Shown in pieces: positions 9,619 to 18,129 of a stretch of DNA of 64,000 nt (its first letter is position 1; the number at the start of each line of letters is the position of its first letter). A model generated the notes under the pieces. It was not told the origin of the DNA, made no database searches, and worked only from the letters and a program-made list of their open reading frames with translations. The stretch is from Chloroflexota bacterium (GTDB taxonomy: Bacteria > Chloroflexota > Limnocylindria > Limnocylindrales > CSP1-4), in contig JAHBUZ010000004.1 in the NCBI GenBank assembly GCA_019637815.1, positions 124,001-188,000 of the forward strand. The letters run 5' to 3'. The position numbers were made by a program, and so were the translations under genes.

Positions 9619-10767
9619 ATGGCCCCCTCCTCCGCCCAGGTCCAGCGCCTGACGACCGACGATGCCGCCTGGGATGCGTTCGTGCGCCGCGACCCGCGTG
9701 GCACCTATCTCCAGCTGAGCGGGTGGGCGACCGTCAAGGCAGCATCGGGCTGGCGTCATCACCGGGTGGTCACCGATGCGGGTGCGGGGCCCGTGGGGCT
9801 CCAGGTCCTGGTCCGGTCACTGGGCCCCGGCCCGTTCGCGGTCGGCTACGCGCCCCGCGGCCCGGTGGGCGCGAGCGACCCGGAGAGCCTGCGGGCGCTC
9901 ACGGCGCGGCTCACGACGGTCGCGCGACGCGAGCGACTCAGCCACGTCACCATCGATCCCCCGTGGCCCGTGGTGGCCGACGATACGGGAACGGCGTCCG
10001 GCGAGAGCGCGGCCGAGACCGAGGGCGCGGCCGGGGTCGAGCCGACCCCCTCCGGGTCCACGGCGCGCGCCTCGGTGCCCGCTGGCGACCCGGCGGCCAC
10101 GCTCCGCTCACTCGGCTGGGTCGCCAGCGACGCCGTCCAGCACGATCGCACCCGGGTCGTGGACCTCACGGACACCGACCGGATGTGGCAGGACGTGCGG
10201 TCCCGCACCCGACGCTACGTGAACGCCGCGCGCAAGTCCGGCATCACGGTCACGCGCGAGGGTGAGGCCGCCATCCCGGAGTTCCATCGACTGCTCGCCG
10301 CGACCGCATCCCGAGCCGGCTTCTTCGCACGCGAGGCCGGGACGTACGCGCGCCTGCTCGAGGTGTTCGGTGACGACGCCTGGATGCTCATGGCCCGCAC
10401 CGCGGATGGCACGGCGGTCGCCGGGCTCCAGCTGATCCGGTGCGGGGACACCGTCGTGGAGCCCAGTGGCGGCATGGACGATGCGGGTGCGGAGACGCGC
10501 GCCAACCACCTGCTGAAGTGGGAATCGATGGCGCTCGCCGCATCGCTGGGAGCGACCCGGTACGACATGTGGGGCATCGCCCACGGCGGCATCGACCAGT
10601 TCAAGGCCGGGTTCGGCGGCCTCGAGCTGCGCTATCCGGGTGCCTTCGATCTCCAGACGCTGCCGCTGCTGCGTCCGGCATTCCTCGCGGCCCGCCGAAC
10701 GTGGGTGCGCATGGCCCGTCGTCGCTCCGGTCTCGACCGGCAGCCGCAGGAGGAGACCGCTCGATGA
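9619..10767 (+). CDS. FemAB/FemX-like peptidoglycan bridge aminoacyltransferase
   Basis: 382 aa. FemABX enzymes are tandem GNAT-fold transferases that add amino acids from aminoacyl-tRNA to the lipid II stem peptide at the membrane. Visible hallmarks: YLQLSGWATVKAASGW (about 31-46), RSLGPGPFAVGYAPRGP (about 71-87), a second GNAT half with RTRRYVNAARKSGI, and the highly conserved end LLKWESMALAASLGATRYDMWG followed by GIDQFKAGFGG. An Ala/Gly/Thr-rich insert (about residues 125-150) replaces part of the first domain. Start ATG 9619 has a -10 box at the leaderless distance. The stop overlaps the cinA-like start as ATGA. Some family members have other acceptors, so the exact amino acid is unknown. 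Confidence 0.85.
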   Translation: MAPSSAQVQRLTTDDAAWDAFVRRDPRGTYLQLSGWATVKAASGWRHHRVVTDAGAGPVGLQVLVRSLGPGPFAVGYAPRGPVGASDPESLRALTARLTTVARRERLSHVTIDPPWPVVADDTGTASGESAAETEGAAGVEPTPSGSTARASVPAGDPAATLRSLGWVASDAVQHDRTRVVDLTDTDRMWQDVRSRTRRYVNAARKSGITVTREGEAAIPEFHRLLAATASRAGFFAREAGTYARLLEVFGDDAWMLMARTADGTAVAGLQLIRCGDTVVEPSGGMDDAGAETRANHLLKWESMALAASLGATRYDMWGIAHGGIDQFKAGFGGLELRYPGAFDLQTLPLLRPAFLAARRTWVRMARRRSGLDRQPQEETAR

Positions 10768-11933
10768 CCCACCGTCGCCTCGAGACCGCGGAGCTGCTCG
10801 CGGTCGGGGCCGAGCTGCTCGTCGGCGAGACCCGTGACACCAACTCCGGCGACCTCGCCCGCGAGCTGACCGCGCTGGGGGTCGAGGTCCTCCGCCTGTC
10901 CGCGTTGCCCGACCGCCTCGATGCCGTGGCCGACGCCCTCCGGGGGGCCCTCGCGCACGCCGACCTCGCGCTCACGACCGGTGGCCTGGGCCCGACCCCC
11001 GACGACCTCACGCGTGAGGCGATCGCGGCGGTGTGTGGCGTCGAGCCGTACGTCGACCCGACGCTGGAGGCATGGCTCCGGGGCATGTTCGAGCGGCGCG
11101 GTCTCCCCTACTCCACCGCCAACCAGAAGCAGGCATGGCTCATCCCGGGCGCGACCTCGCTGCCCAACCCCAATGGCACGGCACCCGGCTGGTGGGTGGA
11201 CCTGCCGGACGGCCGGGTCATCGTCGCGCTGCCGGGGCCGCCACGCGAGATGGGACCCATGTGGCGGGACGAGGTGCTGCCACGCCTCCGAGCCGCCGGC
11301 CTCGGTGCCGACCGCGCCGCCGAGACGCTCCGCCTGTCCGGGATCGGCGAATCGATGCTCGTGGATGTCATCGGCGAGGAGACGCTCCGCCAGCCGAACC
11401 CGGAGGTGGCCACGTACGCACGCGTGGATGCGGTGGACGTGCGCGTGAGCGCCACGGGTGCAGCCGGCCGGACCGCCCGCGAGATGGTGGACGCCGAGGT
11501 GGAGCGGTTGTGGCCGGCGCTCGGTCGCTACGTGTTCGCGCGTGGTGACGAGGGCTGGCCGACCGCCATCGCCCGGCGTCTCGGCGACCGGACGGTGGCG
11601 CTGCTGGAGGTCGGCACCGGGGCGCAACTGGCGGGCATGATCGGTGCGGAGCCCTGGGCGCGGCTGGAGGAGGTCCGCCCGGCGGGTGCGCCGGATGCGC
11701 TCGACCCCCAGGTCGCGGCCCGCGCGGTGCGCGAGCGGGGTGGCTGTGACATCGGCGTGTGCCTGGTCGCGGAGGAACGCGTGGATGACACCGCGGTGCG
11801 CATCGCCATCACGGACGGGGTCCGGGCAACGATCGAGGACCATGTCGCGTTCCTGGGTGGCGAGCAGGGCCGTCGACGGGCCGCGAACATCGCCTGCATG
11901 GTCCTCTGGCGCTGGCTCGAACCGGCAGGCTGA
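10764..11933 (+). CDS. CinA-like protein with molybdopterin-binding (MoaB/MogA) domain
   Basis: 389 aa. The N-terminal domain (about 1-170) is the COG1058 MoCF-type fold: LLAVGAELLVGETRDTNSG, TTGGLGPTPDDLTREA and PNPNGTAPGW are typical. In CinA this part hydrolyses ADP-ribose. A linker leads to a C-terminal region (from about 265, WPTAIARRLGDRTVALLEVGTGAQLAGMIG) in the place of the CinA nicotinamide-nucleotide amidase domain. The usual catalytic TAESCTGG motif is absent (LLEVGTGAQ instead), so deamidase activity is doubtful. Preceded by AGGAGGAGA and translationally coupled to the femX-like gene. Confidence 0.85.
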   Translation: MTHRRLETAELLAVGAELLVGETRDTNSGDLARELTALGVEVLRLSALPDRLDAVADALRGALAHADLALTTGGLGPTPDDLTREAIAAVCGVEPYVDPTLEAWLRGMFERRGLPYSTANQKQAWLIPGATSLPNPNGTAPGWWVDLPDGRVIVALPGPPREMGPMWRDEVLPRLRAAGLGADRAAETLRLSGIGESMLVDVIGEETLRQPNPEVATYARVDAVDVRVSATGAAGRTAREMVDAEVERLWPALGRYVFARGDEGWPTAIARRLGDRTVALLEVGTGAQLAGMIGAEPWARLEEVRPAGAPDALDPQVAARAVRERGGCDIGVCLVAEERVDDTAVRIAITDGVRATIEDHVAFLGGEQGRRRAANIACMVLWRWLEPAG

Positions 11934-11952
11934 GCCGGACCGCGGACGACGA

Positions 11953-11976
11953 AGGGCGCCGCTCGCGCGACGCCCT
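11953..11976 (+). terminator. possible hairpin terminator after the cinA-like gene
   Basis: AGGGCG (11953-11958) pairs with CGCCCT (11971-11976) around a GC-rich loop, 20 nt after the stop. No U-run follows. Confidence 0.4.
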
Positions 11977-12091
11977 CCCTCATCGATCGGCCTCGTCCTC
12001 GTCGGCCGAGGTGTCAGGCTCGGATCCCCTTGGGCGGGTGGCCCTCATGGATCCGCCGCGTCCTCGTCGGCGGAGGTGTCAGGCTCGGATC
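11977..12091. repeat. 65-bp tandem duplication covering an ABC permease 3' end
   Basis: Two about 50-bp copies, 11977-12026 and 12042-12091, are offset by exactly 65 bp and share CCTCGTCGGC-GAGGTGTCAGGCTCGGATC with a few changes. The right-hand copy contains the last codons and stop (minus strand, ATCCGAGCCTGA) of the permease gene ending at 12079. The left-hand copy repeats the same codons and stop downstream, so the gene end has been duplicated. Confidence 0.85.
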
Positions 12092-13149
12092 TCTTGCCGC
12101 ATGAACGCGATGTAGCCGGCCACGAAGCTCACCACGGTGCCCGCCACGAGCAGCACCACCTGCGGCCAGATGAGCAGCAGGCTCTGCCCGAACGGCAGGA
12201 TGGTCACGGCGGCCCGCGTCCGGTCGGTCTGGGCCAGCGCCGCGATGTCGAACGACTGGACGGTCGGGTCGAGCAACGCGGCGGTCATCTGCTGGAACAG
12301 TGTGATGGGATTGAGCAGCCGGAGGTCGGAGATCATCCGGGCGTTCGCCAGGACCTCGCTCGCGGTCGGGCTAGCGGACACCGGTCGCAGCACGTTCGCC
12401 ACGGTGCTCACGATCTGGTTGCCGAAGAACGTGAGCACCAGCCAGAACGCGATGACCACGAGGGCCGCGGTCGCCGCCCGACGGAAGACCACGGAGGCCA
12501 GCGTGGCGAGCGCGAGCCAGAACGCGACATACAGCGTCGCGACCAGGAACCAGCTCACCAGCCGGAGCGCCGCATCGCCATCCGGGACGACACCCAGCCG
12601 GACGATGCCCACGCCCGCCAGCATCAGGATGACCGCGCCGAGGATCATCGCGATGATGGCGAGACCGGCCACGAACTTGCCGTTGACCACGTCATCCCGG
12701 TGGATGGGCTGCGACACCAGCCGCGGCAGCGTCCCCTCGGATCGCTCGGAGCTGATGGCATCGAAGCCGAAGGCGATGCCCAGGATCGGGCCCAGGAGCG
12801 CCACAAGCCCCGCGAAGGACGGGAACGACTGGCCCGTGATGCCCGGGATCTCGGGCGACGTGGTGAACAGCAGCGTGAACACGGGGATCTGCTGTCCCGT
12901 GATGGTGGGCTGCCGAGCGATGGCGCTGGCGATGTCCCGGAAGGTGCCCGCGACGGCATAGATGGCGAGCAGACCGGCGAGCCCGAGCACCAGCAGCAGC
13001 ACCAGGAACCGGATGCTCAGGAGGTGCTCCGTGAACTCGCGCGAGCCGATGGTCCGCCAGCCGGCCGGGATGGCCCGGGTCTGGGCGAGTCGGACCATGG
13101 GGGCCGAGCCGTCCGGGGTCGTGTCGAGCGTGCTGGCCGGCGCGGTCAT
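12079..13149 (-). CDS. ABC-2 type transporter permease
   Basis: 356 aa integral membrane protein, partner of the ATPase gene that precedes it. Hydrophobic segments: [19 protein letters not shown] (about 48-66), [71 protein letters not shown] and a last one near the C-terminus ([19 protein letters not shown]). The cytoplasmic motif [19 protein letters not shown] after the second segment is the typical ABC2_membrane_2 coupling region. A large extracytoplasmic loop lies between segments 1 and 2. The ATG at 13149 overlaps the ATPase stop as ATGA. With the NEW3-domain gene upstream it forms a three-gene unit, a combination known for exporters of unknown substrate. Confidence 0.85.
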   Translation of the reverse strand: MTAPASTLDTTPDGSAPMVRLAQTRAIPAGWRTIGSREFTEHLLSIRFLVLLLVLGLAGLLAIYAVAGTFRDIASAIARQPTITGQQIPVFTLLFTTSPEIPGITGQSFPSFAGLVALLGPILGIAFGFDAISSERSEGTLPRLVSQPIHRDDVVNGKFVAGLAIIAMILGAVILMLAGVGIVRLGVVPDGDAALRLVSWFLVATLYVAFWLALATLASVVFRRAATAALVVIAFWLVLTFFGNQIVSTVANVLRPVSASPTASEVLANARMISDLRLLNPITLFQQMTAALLDPTVQSFDIAALAQTDRTRAAVTILPFGQSLLLIWPQVVLLVAGTVVSFVAGYIAFMRQEIRA

Positions 13150-14138
13150 GCCGCCACCTCCTGGGGGGCCGCAGCCGCCACGCTGAAGTAACGCTGGTAG
13201 ATCTCGTCGAGCTCCATGCCCCGGTCACGCACCAGCCACGGGACGTGACCCGCGGCGATGAGCGTGCCGAGCACGCTGCCACGCACCTCGGGCGGGCAGG
13301 TCACGGTCCATAGCCGCCGGTCGGTCGCCTCCTGGCGTACGTCCACGACACCCGGCACCCCCTCGAGGATGGCACCGATCGTCCCCCGATCGCCGTCCGC
13401 GCCGATGTCCACGGTGACGTGGAGTCCGCGCTCCTGGCTCGCGGCGATCTCGGCCACGGTGCCCATGGCGACCACATCGCCGGACACGAAGATGGCGATC
13501 CGGTCGCACACCTGCTGCACCTGGTGGAGCAGATGGCTCGACAGGAGCACCGAGACGCCATGGTCCCGAGCCAGGCTCCGAACCAGGTCGAGGACCTCGA
13601 TGACGCCCACCGGGTCGATGCTCGTGGTCGGCTCGTCGAGGATGACCACCGCAGGGTCCTTGACCAGGACGTCCGCGAGGCCCAGGCGCTGTCGCATGCC
13701 CCGGGAGTACGTCTCGACGGGCCGGTCACCCGCGTCGGGGAGCCCCACGCGTCGGAGCAGCTCCTCGATGCGCGCATCCGATTCCGCATCGCGGATGCCG
13801 TTGAGCCGTGCGGTGTAGCGCAGGTTCTCGCGGCCGGTCAGGGCCCCATAGAACCCGACATTGTCGGGCAGATAGCCCACGTGCCGCTTCACCTGGAGCG
13901 GGTCGCGCAGCGGGTCGAAGCCGAGCACCTCCGCGGTGCCCGCGGTCGGCTCGGTCAGGCCGAGCAGCATCAGGATGGTCGTGGTCTTGCCCGCGCCGTT
14001 GGGTCCCAGGAGGCCGAACACCTCGCCCTGGCGGATATCGAGGTCGAGCGAGCGCACGGCGGTCTTGCCGTCGGCGCCCTCCACCGGATAGCGCTTCTCG
14101 AGGCCCCGGGTGCGGATGACCACCGGCGTGCCGGCCAC
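13146..14138 (-). CDS. ABC transporter ATP-binding protein (ABC-2 exporter type)
   Basis: 330 aa cytoplasmic ATPase. Walker [11 protein letters not shown] (about residues 46-55), signature region [16 protein letters not shown] (YSRGM in place of LSGGQ), Walker [14 protein letters not shown], and the H-loop LLSSHLLHQ. The C-terminal 90 residues are the accessory domain common in this exporter class. Start is GTG 14138, 2 nt after the stop of the NEW3 protein and preceded by GGGAGG at 8 nt. The longer open frame to 14402 is a shadow of the upstream gene. It energises the permease encoded next. Confidence 0.9.
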   Translation of the reverse strand: MAGTPVVIRTRGLEKRYPVEGADGKTAVRSLDLDIRQGEVFGLLGPNGAGKTTTILMLLGLTEPTAGTAEVLGFDPLRDPLQVKRHVGYLPDNVGFYGALTGRENLRYTARLNGIRDAESDARIEELLRRVGLPDAGDRPVETYSRGMRQRLGLADVLVKDPAVVILDEPTTSIDPVGVIEVLDLVRSLARDHGVSVLLSSHLLHQVQQVCDRIAIFVSGDVVAMGTVAEIAASQERGLHVTVDIGADGDRGTIGAILEGVPGVVDVRQEATDRRLWTVTCPPEVRGSVLGTLIAAGHVPWLVRDRGMELDEIYQRYFSVAAAAPQEVAA

Positions 14139-14140
14139 GG

Positions 14141-15373
14141 TCAGCGCCTCCCGTATCGGCGGAAGACGAGGAACAGGCCAACGAGCACGAGGCCGATGAG
14201 CGCGATGCCCACGAAGCCCCACACCGAGGATGTCTCGACCGTCGTCCGCAGCTGGATCGTCTGCGCGGCGGTCACCTGGTCCGCACGCGCGGTCAGGGTG
14301 ACGATGTAATCGCCGGCGATGGCGTTGCTGGCGGGCGTGATCTGGGCCGTGGCGGTGGCGCTCTGGCCGACCGGGATGAGCTCGATGGCCGGGGTGTCCC
14401 ACGTGACGGTCCAGCCCGCGGGCGGGGTGGCGGTGAGCGCCACGTTCGCGAGGTCCGCCGAGCCGGTGTTGGTGATGAGGACCTGGTACTCGGTGAGCTG
14501 CCCGGCCGTGGCGCTCGTGTTGAGCCGGCCATCGCTGGAGACCATCGTGAAGGAGTAGCTGCCCGTGAGCCGGATGCCCAGCGGGAGCTGGGCCGTGTCG
14601 CCCTGATCGCCGGTGGCGGTCACCACGATCGCGTAGTCACCGGCGGCCGCATCCGTGGGTGGCCGGACGGTGGCCGTCAGGTTCTGGCTGCTGCCGGCAT
14701 CCACGACGACGCTCGCCGCCTGGGCCTGGCCGCTCGGCTGGACGGTCACATCCCAGGCCGCAGCGGCATCCAGGCCCTGGCCCGTGAAGGTGAAGGTCTG
14801 TGACTCGGGTGTGTCGTTGCGGAGCCGCAGGTTGAAGGTGAACGTGGCGGTGGTGCTGCCCTGGAGGACCGGCACGTCCCCGGTGAGCGTGACCGAGCCG
14901 CCCGCGCCCTCGGCCACGACCACGTCCAGCGTGGCGCTGGCGGTGCCGCTCGCGGCGGTCGCCTGGACCTGGAACGCCTGGCTTCCCGCCGTCGCGGTCT
15001 CCGGCACGGCCACCTCGAGGCTGAGTGCCGGGGAAGCGCTGGTGCCGGTCGTGGTGACGCTGCCGACGATGGCGCCGCCACCCCGCAGGGTGGCCCCGTA
15101 GCCCTCCGGCAGGCCGCTCACGGTGAGGTCGACACGCTCCACGACGGGCGAGGTCACCTGGAGTGGGAACGTGGCCGTGCCGCCCGGCTCGACCGCGATG
15201 GACGGATAGGTGGTCGTGACCGACAGCTGTGGCGGGGGTGCACCCGGCGTGGCGGTCGGGGTCTGGGCAGTGGCCACCGCACCCGTCGCGGTCGCGCCGA
15301 TGGCCGCCATGGCCATCACGAGCAGCGAGCGGCGGATGCCGGCGGAGCGCGGTCCTGCTGGGCGTAGACGCAT
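14141..15373 (-). CDS. secreted, membrane-anchored NEW3-domain protein of an ABC export system
   Basis: 410 aa from ATG 15373. Sec signal peptide ([24 protein letters not shown]), then a Thr/Pro spacer and about 330 residues of repeating beta-sandwich units with the Pfam NEW3 ('NPCBM-associated') pattern, such as [31 protein letters not shown] and [16 protein letters not shown]. One C-terminal transmembrane helix ([20 protein letters not shown]) ends in FRRYGRR. The ectodomain is therefore displayed outside the cell and anchored beside the ABC-2 permease. NEW3 proteins encoded directly upstream of ABC-2 ATPase/permease pairs are recurrent; the transported molecule is not known. AGAGG precedes the start by about 11 nt. 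Confidence 0.8.
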   Translation of the reverse strand: MRLRPAGPRSAGIRRSLLVMAMAAIGATATGAVATAQTPTATPGAPPPQLSVTTTYPSIAVEPGGTATFPLQVTSPVVERVDLTVSGLPEGYGATLRGGGAIVGSVTTTGTSASPALSLEVAVPETATAGSQAFQVQATAASGTASATLDVVVAEGAGGSVTLTGDVPVLQGSTTATFTFNLRLRNDTPESQTFTFTGQGLDAAAAWDVTVQPSGQAQAASVVVDAGSSQNLTATVRPPTDAAAGDYAIVVTATGDQGDTAQLPLGIRLTGSYSFTMVSSDGRLNTSATAGQLTEYQVLITNTGSADLANVALTATPPAGWTVTWDTPAIELIPVGQSATATAQITPASNAIAGDYIVTLTARADQVTAAQTIQLRTTVETSSVWGFVGIALIGLVLVGLFLVFRRYGRR

Positions 15374-15958
15374 GGTTCGTGCGACCTCTCTCGGTCCGGG
15401 CGCCGGCCGGGCGCCCTCCAGGCTGCGGGCGCGGGTCCAGGGATCGGCCACGGCTGACCGACCGAGCACCCACGCACGACGATGGGATGTCATCGCCGGG
15501 GACGACGGACCTGGGGTCCGATCCGCCGCCCGACAGCGGCGCGCATTGGTGTAGCAGGATCGACCAGAACCTGCATGAGATCGCGGGTGGTGGCGTCACC
15601 CTGAAGCGCAGCGACGGTCGCGACCAGACGGGCGGTCTGACCAGTGGGCATCGCCTGCGCCGACCCACCGACGTTCGACCCACGGACGTCGACCCATCCG
15701 GCCAACAGCCGGCTTTCCTGCCGATCGGTCGGACTGGCCGACCACGAGTCAGGCCAGTGGTGCCCCTTCCATGCCAGATGCCCCACTGGTCGGGCGATCG
15801 GCGATCCCACCTGAGCGTGGGCGGTCGTCCGAGCCGAGCGCCGAGGGGTACGTGGTCAACCAGTCGGCCATCTGGCATGGTGCCGGCCTGTCCACATGGT
15901 CGCCCCGCTCAGTGCCCGCCGATGCGGTACGGGGGCGTCATCCATGCGACACGCCGGC
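15374..15958. repeat. repeat-rich spacer, copy A of a dispersed intergenic element
   Basis: 585 nt without a supportable gene. The part 15711-15837 resembles 42481-42604 in the opposite orientation; the best block, 15767-15804, matches 34 of 38 bases. A 21-bp imperfect inverted repeat lies inside: CCATGCCAGATG (15769-15780) and its complement CATCTGGCATGG near 15870-15880, each flanked by CACTGG/CCAGT-type motifs. A third inverted variant (GGTCTGACCAGTGGGCATC) is at 15634-15652. Confidence 0.75.
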
Positions 15959-16183
15959 TCAGACCGCGATGCGCACCGCCCGCAGGTACGCGCGCCAGAG
16001 AGCGCCCGTCTCCTGGTAGTCCCGGGCTGCGAGCAGGTGATCGAGACGCCGGGCGACCTCGCCGTCGGGTTCACTCCGTACCGTGGCCAGGATGGGCTGC
16101 CAGTCGGCCAGGGTGCCGTTCTCCAGCAGGTCGTCCAGCGCCGCGAGCGTCGGTCGATCATGGTCCAGGTGGCGATGGATCAT
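15959..16183 (-). CDS. 74-aa helical protein partnered with a nucleotidyltransferase
   Basis: No known family recognised. Predicted all-helical: RPTLAALDDLLENGT, LADWQPILATVRSE, VARRLDHLLAARD, GALWRAYLRAVRI. The ATG at 16183 overlaps the stop of the AbiEii-like gene as ATGA, so the two are translated together and may interact. Such an invariable small partner next to an AbiEii-type nucleotidyltransferase suggests a toxin-antitoxin-like or regulatory pair, but the partner lacks a recognisable DNA-binding helix-turn-helix. Followed by the repeat-rich spacer; no terminator is evident. Confidence 0.6.
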   Translation of the reverse strand: MIHRHLDHDRPTLAALDDLLENGTLADWQPILATVRSEPDGEVARRLDHLLAARDYQETGALWRAYLRAVRIAV

Positions 16184-16923
16184 CGGTCCTCTCCGAGGTC
16201 GGTCCAGCCGGCCACACCACGACCGACCGCATCCGCCATGGCGACCGAGATCCGTCCGCACTGCGCCTCCACCGCTGGCCACGAATCCCACGGCGCCCTG
16301 ATCCCCTTGTACTCCGCCAGTGTCGGGAGCACCTCATCCAGGTCATAGGGACGCGGTCGCGCGAGCTGTCGCATCACCTGCTGCCGCACGGCGCCCGGGT
16401 CGCCGACCTGGGGATAGAGCCGATCGAGCGGCGCGAGCGCAGCCACGGATGCCTCGTCACCCAGGGAACCCGAGATGGCAGCCACGTCCAGGAAGGCCCG
16501 CGTGGCGTTGCGGTCAACGACGAGCCACGCCTTGATCGGGAGGATCTCCTCGGGCGTCGGCACGACGATCGACCCTGCAGCGGTCTCGACCCGTGTGGTC
16601 TCCAATGGCTCGTGTCGGCGCAGGTTCCGGACGGTGGTCATGATCCCATCGAGCCGGCCCAAGATGACCACGGGTCGCTGCCGACGCGCCGTCTCCCAGC
16701 CCGCCTGCGCCTCCAGCTCTGCGAGCACATCGTCGTATCGGTCGACCAGGCCCGTGATGACGTGGTGCGTGTCGAGCGACCGACGATGCCCCGCCTGGAG
16801 CGCGGCCGCCGTGCCCCCCACGAGCACCGCGTCCGGGAGGATCCCCTGGAGCCGCGCGGCGACACCGAGCAGCATCTCCCAGTCCGGAAGCGAGCCGATC
16901 GGCTCATCCATGATCGTCATCAT
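16180..16923 (-). CDS. AbiEii/AbiGii-like nucleotidyltransferase-fold protein
   Basis: 247 aa. The N-terminal half has the minimal nucleotidyltransferase pattern DAVLVGGTAAALQAGHRRSLDTHHV (residues about 31-55, quoted in part: VLVGGTAAAL then HRRSLDTHHV). Homologues read D-x-D at the metal site; here the second Asp is His (LDTHH), so catalysis may be lost or altered. Later segments (VPTPEEILPIKAWLVVDRNATRAFLDVAA) follow AbiEii-like 'EEILRLKAWL...R.ATRDYLDVAAL'. These proteins transfer nucleotides to RNA or protein as toxins in type IV toxin-antitoxin/abortive infection loci. Start ATG 16923 has no Shine-Dalgarno. Co-translated with the 74-aa partner. Substrate unknown. Confidence 0.7.
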   Translation of the reverse strand: MMTIMDEPIGSLPDWEMLLGVAARLQGILPDAVLVGGTAAALQAGHRRSLDTHHVITGLVDRYDDVLAELEAQAGWETARRQRPVVILGRLDGIMTTVRNLRRHEPLETTRVETAAGSIVVPTPEEILPIKAWLVVDRNATRAFLDVAAISGSLGDEASVAALAPLDRLYPQVGDPGAVRQQVMRQLARPRPYDLDEVLPTLAEYKGIRAPWDSWPAVEAQCGRISVAMADAVGRGVAGWTDLGEDR

Positions 16924-16951
16924 GCGCTGCGATGGCGCCGGCCGCCAGTGC

Positions 16952-16982
16952 GAGGGCCGCCCCTTAGAGGGCCGCCCCTTAG
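16952..16982. repeat. 15-bp tandem duplication at the mrp stop codon
   Basis: GAGGGCCGCCCCTTAG at 16952-16967 and 16967-16982, overlapping by one base. On the minus strand each copy contains CTAAGGGGCGGCCCTC, so the TAA stop of mrp is duplicated 15 nt downstream in the same frame. Confidence 0.85.
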
Positions 16983-18046
16983 GTGATGCTCAGCACCGGC
17001 TGCTGCCGCGCGGCGCGCACGCTGACGCGCGCCGCCACGGTCCGGGCGAGGGTGCGCATCGTCTCGGCCGCCACACCCGGCTCTCGCTGGGCCACCGCCG
17101 GCACGCCCGCATCGGCACCCTGGCGCACCTTGATGTCCAGCGGGATGCCGCCCAGGAACTCGATGCCCTGCTCACGACAGAACCGCTCGCCGCCGCCCCG
17201 GCCGAAGATCTCGGTCGCCTCACCGCAATGGGGGCAGATGAACGCGCTCATGTTCTCCACGAGGCCGATGACGGGCACGGACAGCCGCCGGAACATGGCG
17301 AGCGCCTTGTCGACGTCCGAGATGGCCACGGCCTGGGGCGTCGTCACCATGAGCGCGCCGCTGATGGGCACCGCCTGGGCGAGCGTGAGCTGCGCATCGG
17401 AAGTACCCGGTGGCAGGTCGATGACGAGGTAGTCCAGCTCCCCCCAGTCGACATCGCGCAGGAATTGCTGGATGGCACCACCCACGAGTGGCCCGCGCCA
17501 CACGATGGGCTGCCCCTGGGGGACGAAGAACTGGATGGAGATGACCTTCACGCCATACCGCGCGAGTGGCACGATCTTGCCGTCGGCGCTCGATGCGGGC
17601 GCCCCCTCGAGGCCCATCATGAGCGGGATGTTGGGACCCGTGATGTCCGCATCCAGGAGGCCCACGGACGCACCGTCCAGCGCGAGCGATACGGCGAGGT
17701 TGGACGAGATGGTGCTCTTGCCCACACCTCCCTTGCCGGAGGCCACCGCGATGATGTTGCGCACGCCCGGCACCAGCGGGGTCGACGCGGCCGCGACGGA
17801 GCGGCGCACGGTCGCTCCCCACGTGATGTCCACCTCGCCCGCACCGGCACCCGCGAGGGCAGCCCGGACATCCCGTTCGATCTCATCCTTGAGCGGACAG
17901 GCGGGGGTGGTCAAGTCGATGGTCAGGGCGACCCGGTCGGCATCGACGGTCACCCCCTTCACCATCTCGAGGGTGACGATGTCCCGGCCCAGCTCGGGCT
18001 CCTGGACATGGCGCAGGGCGTCGTAGACAGCGGACTCGGTGAGCAT
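16979..18046 (-). CDS. Mrp/ApbC-family iron-sulfur cluster carrier P-loop ATPase
   Basis: 355 aa. An N-terminal DUF59/MIP18 domain (VYDALRHVQEPELGRDIVTL, about 6-25, then TTPACPLKDEIE with its conserved Cys) precedes the ParA/MinD-like ATPase: deviant Walker A SGKGGVGKST (about 104-113), LDADITGPNIPLMMG, LVIDLPPGTSDAQ. The Fe-S site is the CPHC motif in FICPHCGEATEIFG (about 270). Cytosolic, transfers [4Fe-4S] clusters to apoproteins. Start ATG 18046 is chosen because TATGAT lies 6 nt upstream (leaderless) and the next upstream codons look unrelated. A DUF59 fusion is common in this family. Confidence 0.93.
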   Translation of the reverse strand: MLTESAVYDALRHVQEPELGRDIVTLEMVKGVTVDADRVALTIDLTTPACPLKDEIERDVRAALAGAGAGEVDITWGATVRRSVAAASTPLVPGVRNIIAVASGKGGVGKSTISSNLAVSLALDGASVGLLDADITGPNIPLMMGLEGAPASSADGKIVPLARYGVKVISIQFFVPQGQPIVWRGPLVGGAIQQFLRDVDWGELDYLVIDLPPGTSDAQLTLAQAVPISGALMVTTPQAVAISDVDKALAMFRRLSVPVIGLVENMSAFICPHCGEATEIFGRGGGERFCREQGIEFLGGIPLDIKVRQGADAGVPAVAQREPGVAAETMRTLARTVAARVSVRAARQQPVLSIT

Positions 18047-18052
18047 GCGACG

Positions 18053-18058
18053 ATCATA
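18053..18058 (-). promoter_or_regulatory. -10 element of a leaderless mrp transcript
   Basis: TATGAT on the minus strand, 6 nt from the ATG at 18046. No ribosome-binding site between them. Confidence 0.65.
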
Positions 18059-18129
18059 CCGGCGGGACGCGGCGGACGGTCCCGAGCACACCCGGAGGGG
18101 ACCTTGACGATGCAGCCCGTGCCCGCGAG

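Noticed and set aside
13146..14402. ABC ATPase with 88-residue N-terminal extension
   Set aside because: The added part is a His/Arg/Pro-rich shadow of the NEW3 gene; GTG 14138 has a ribosome site and gives the canonical start.
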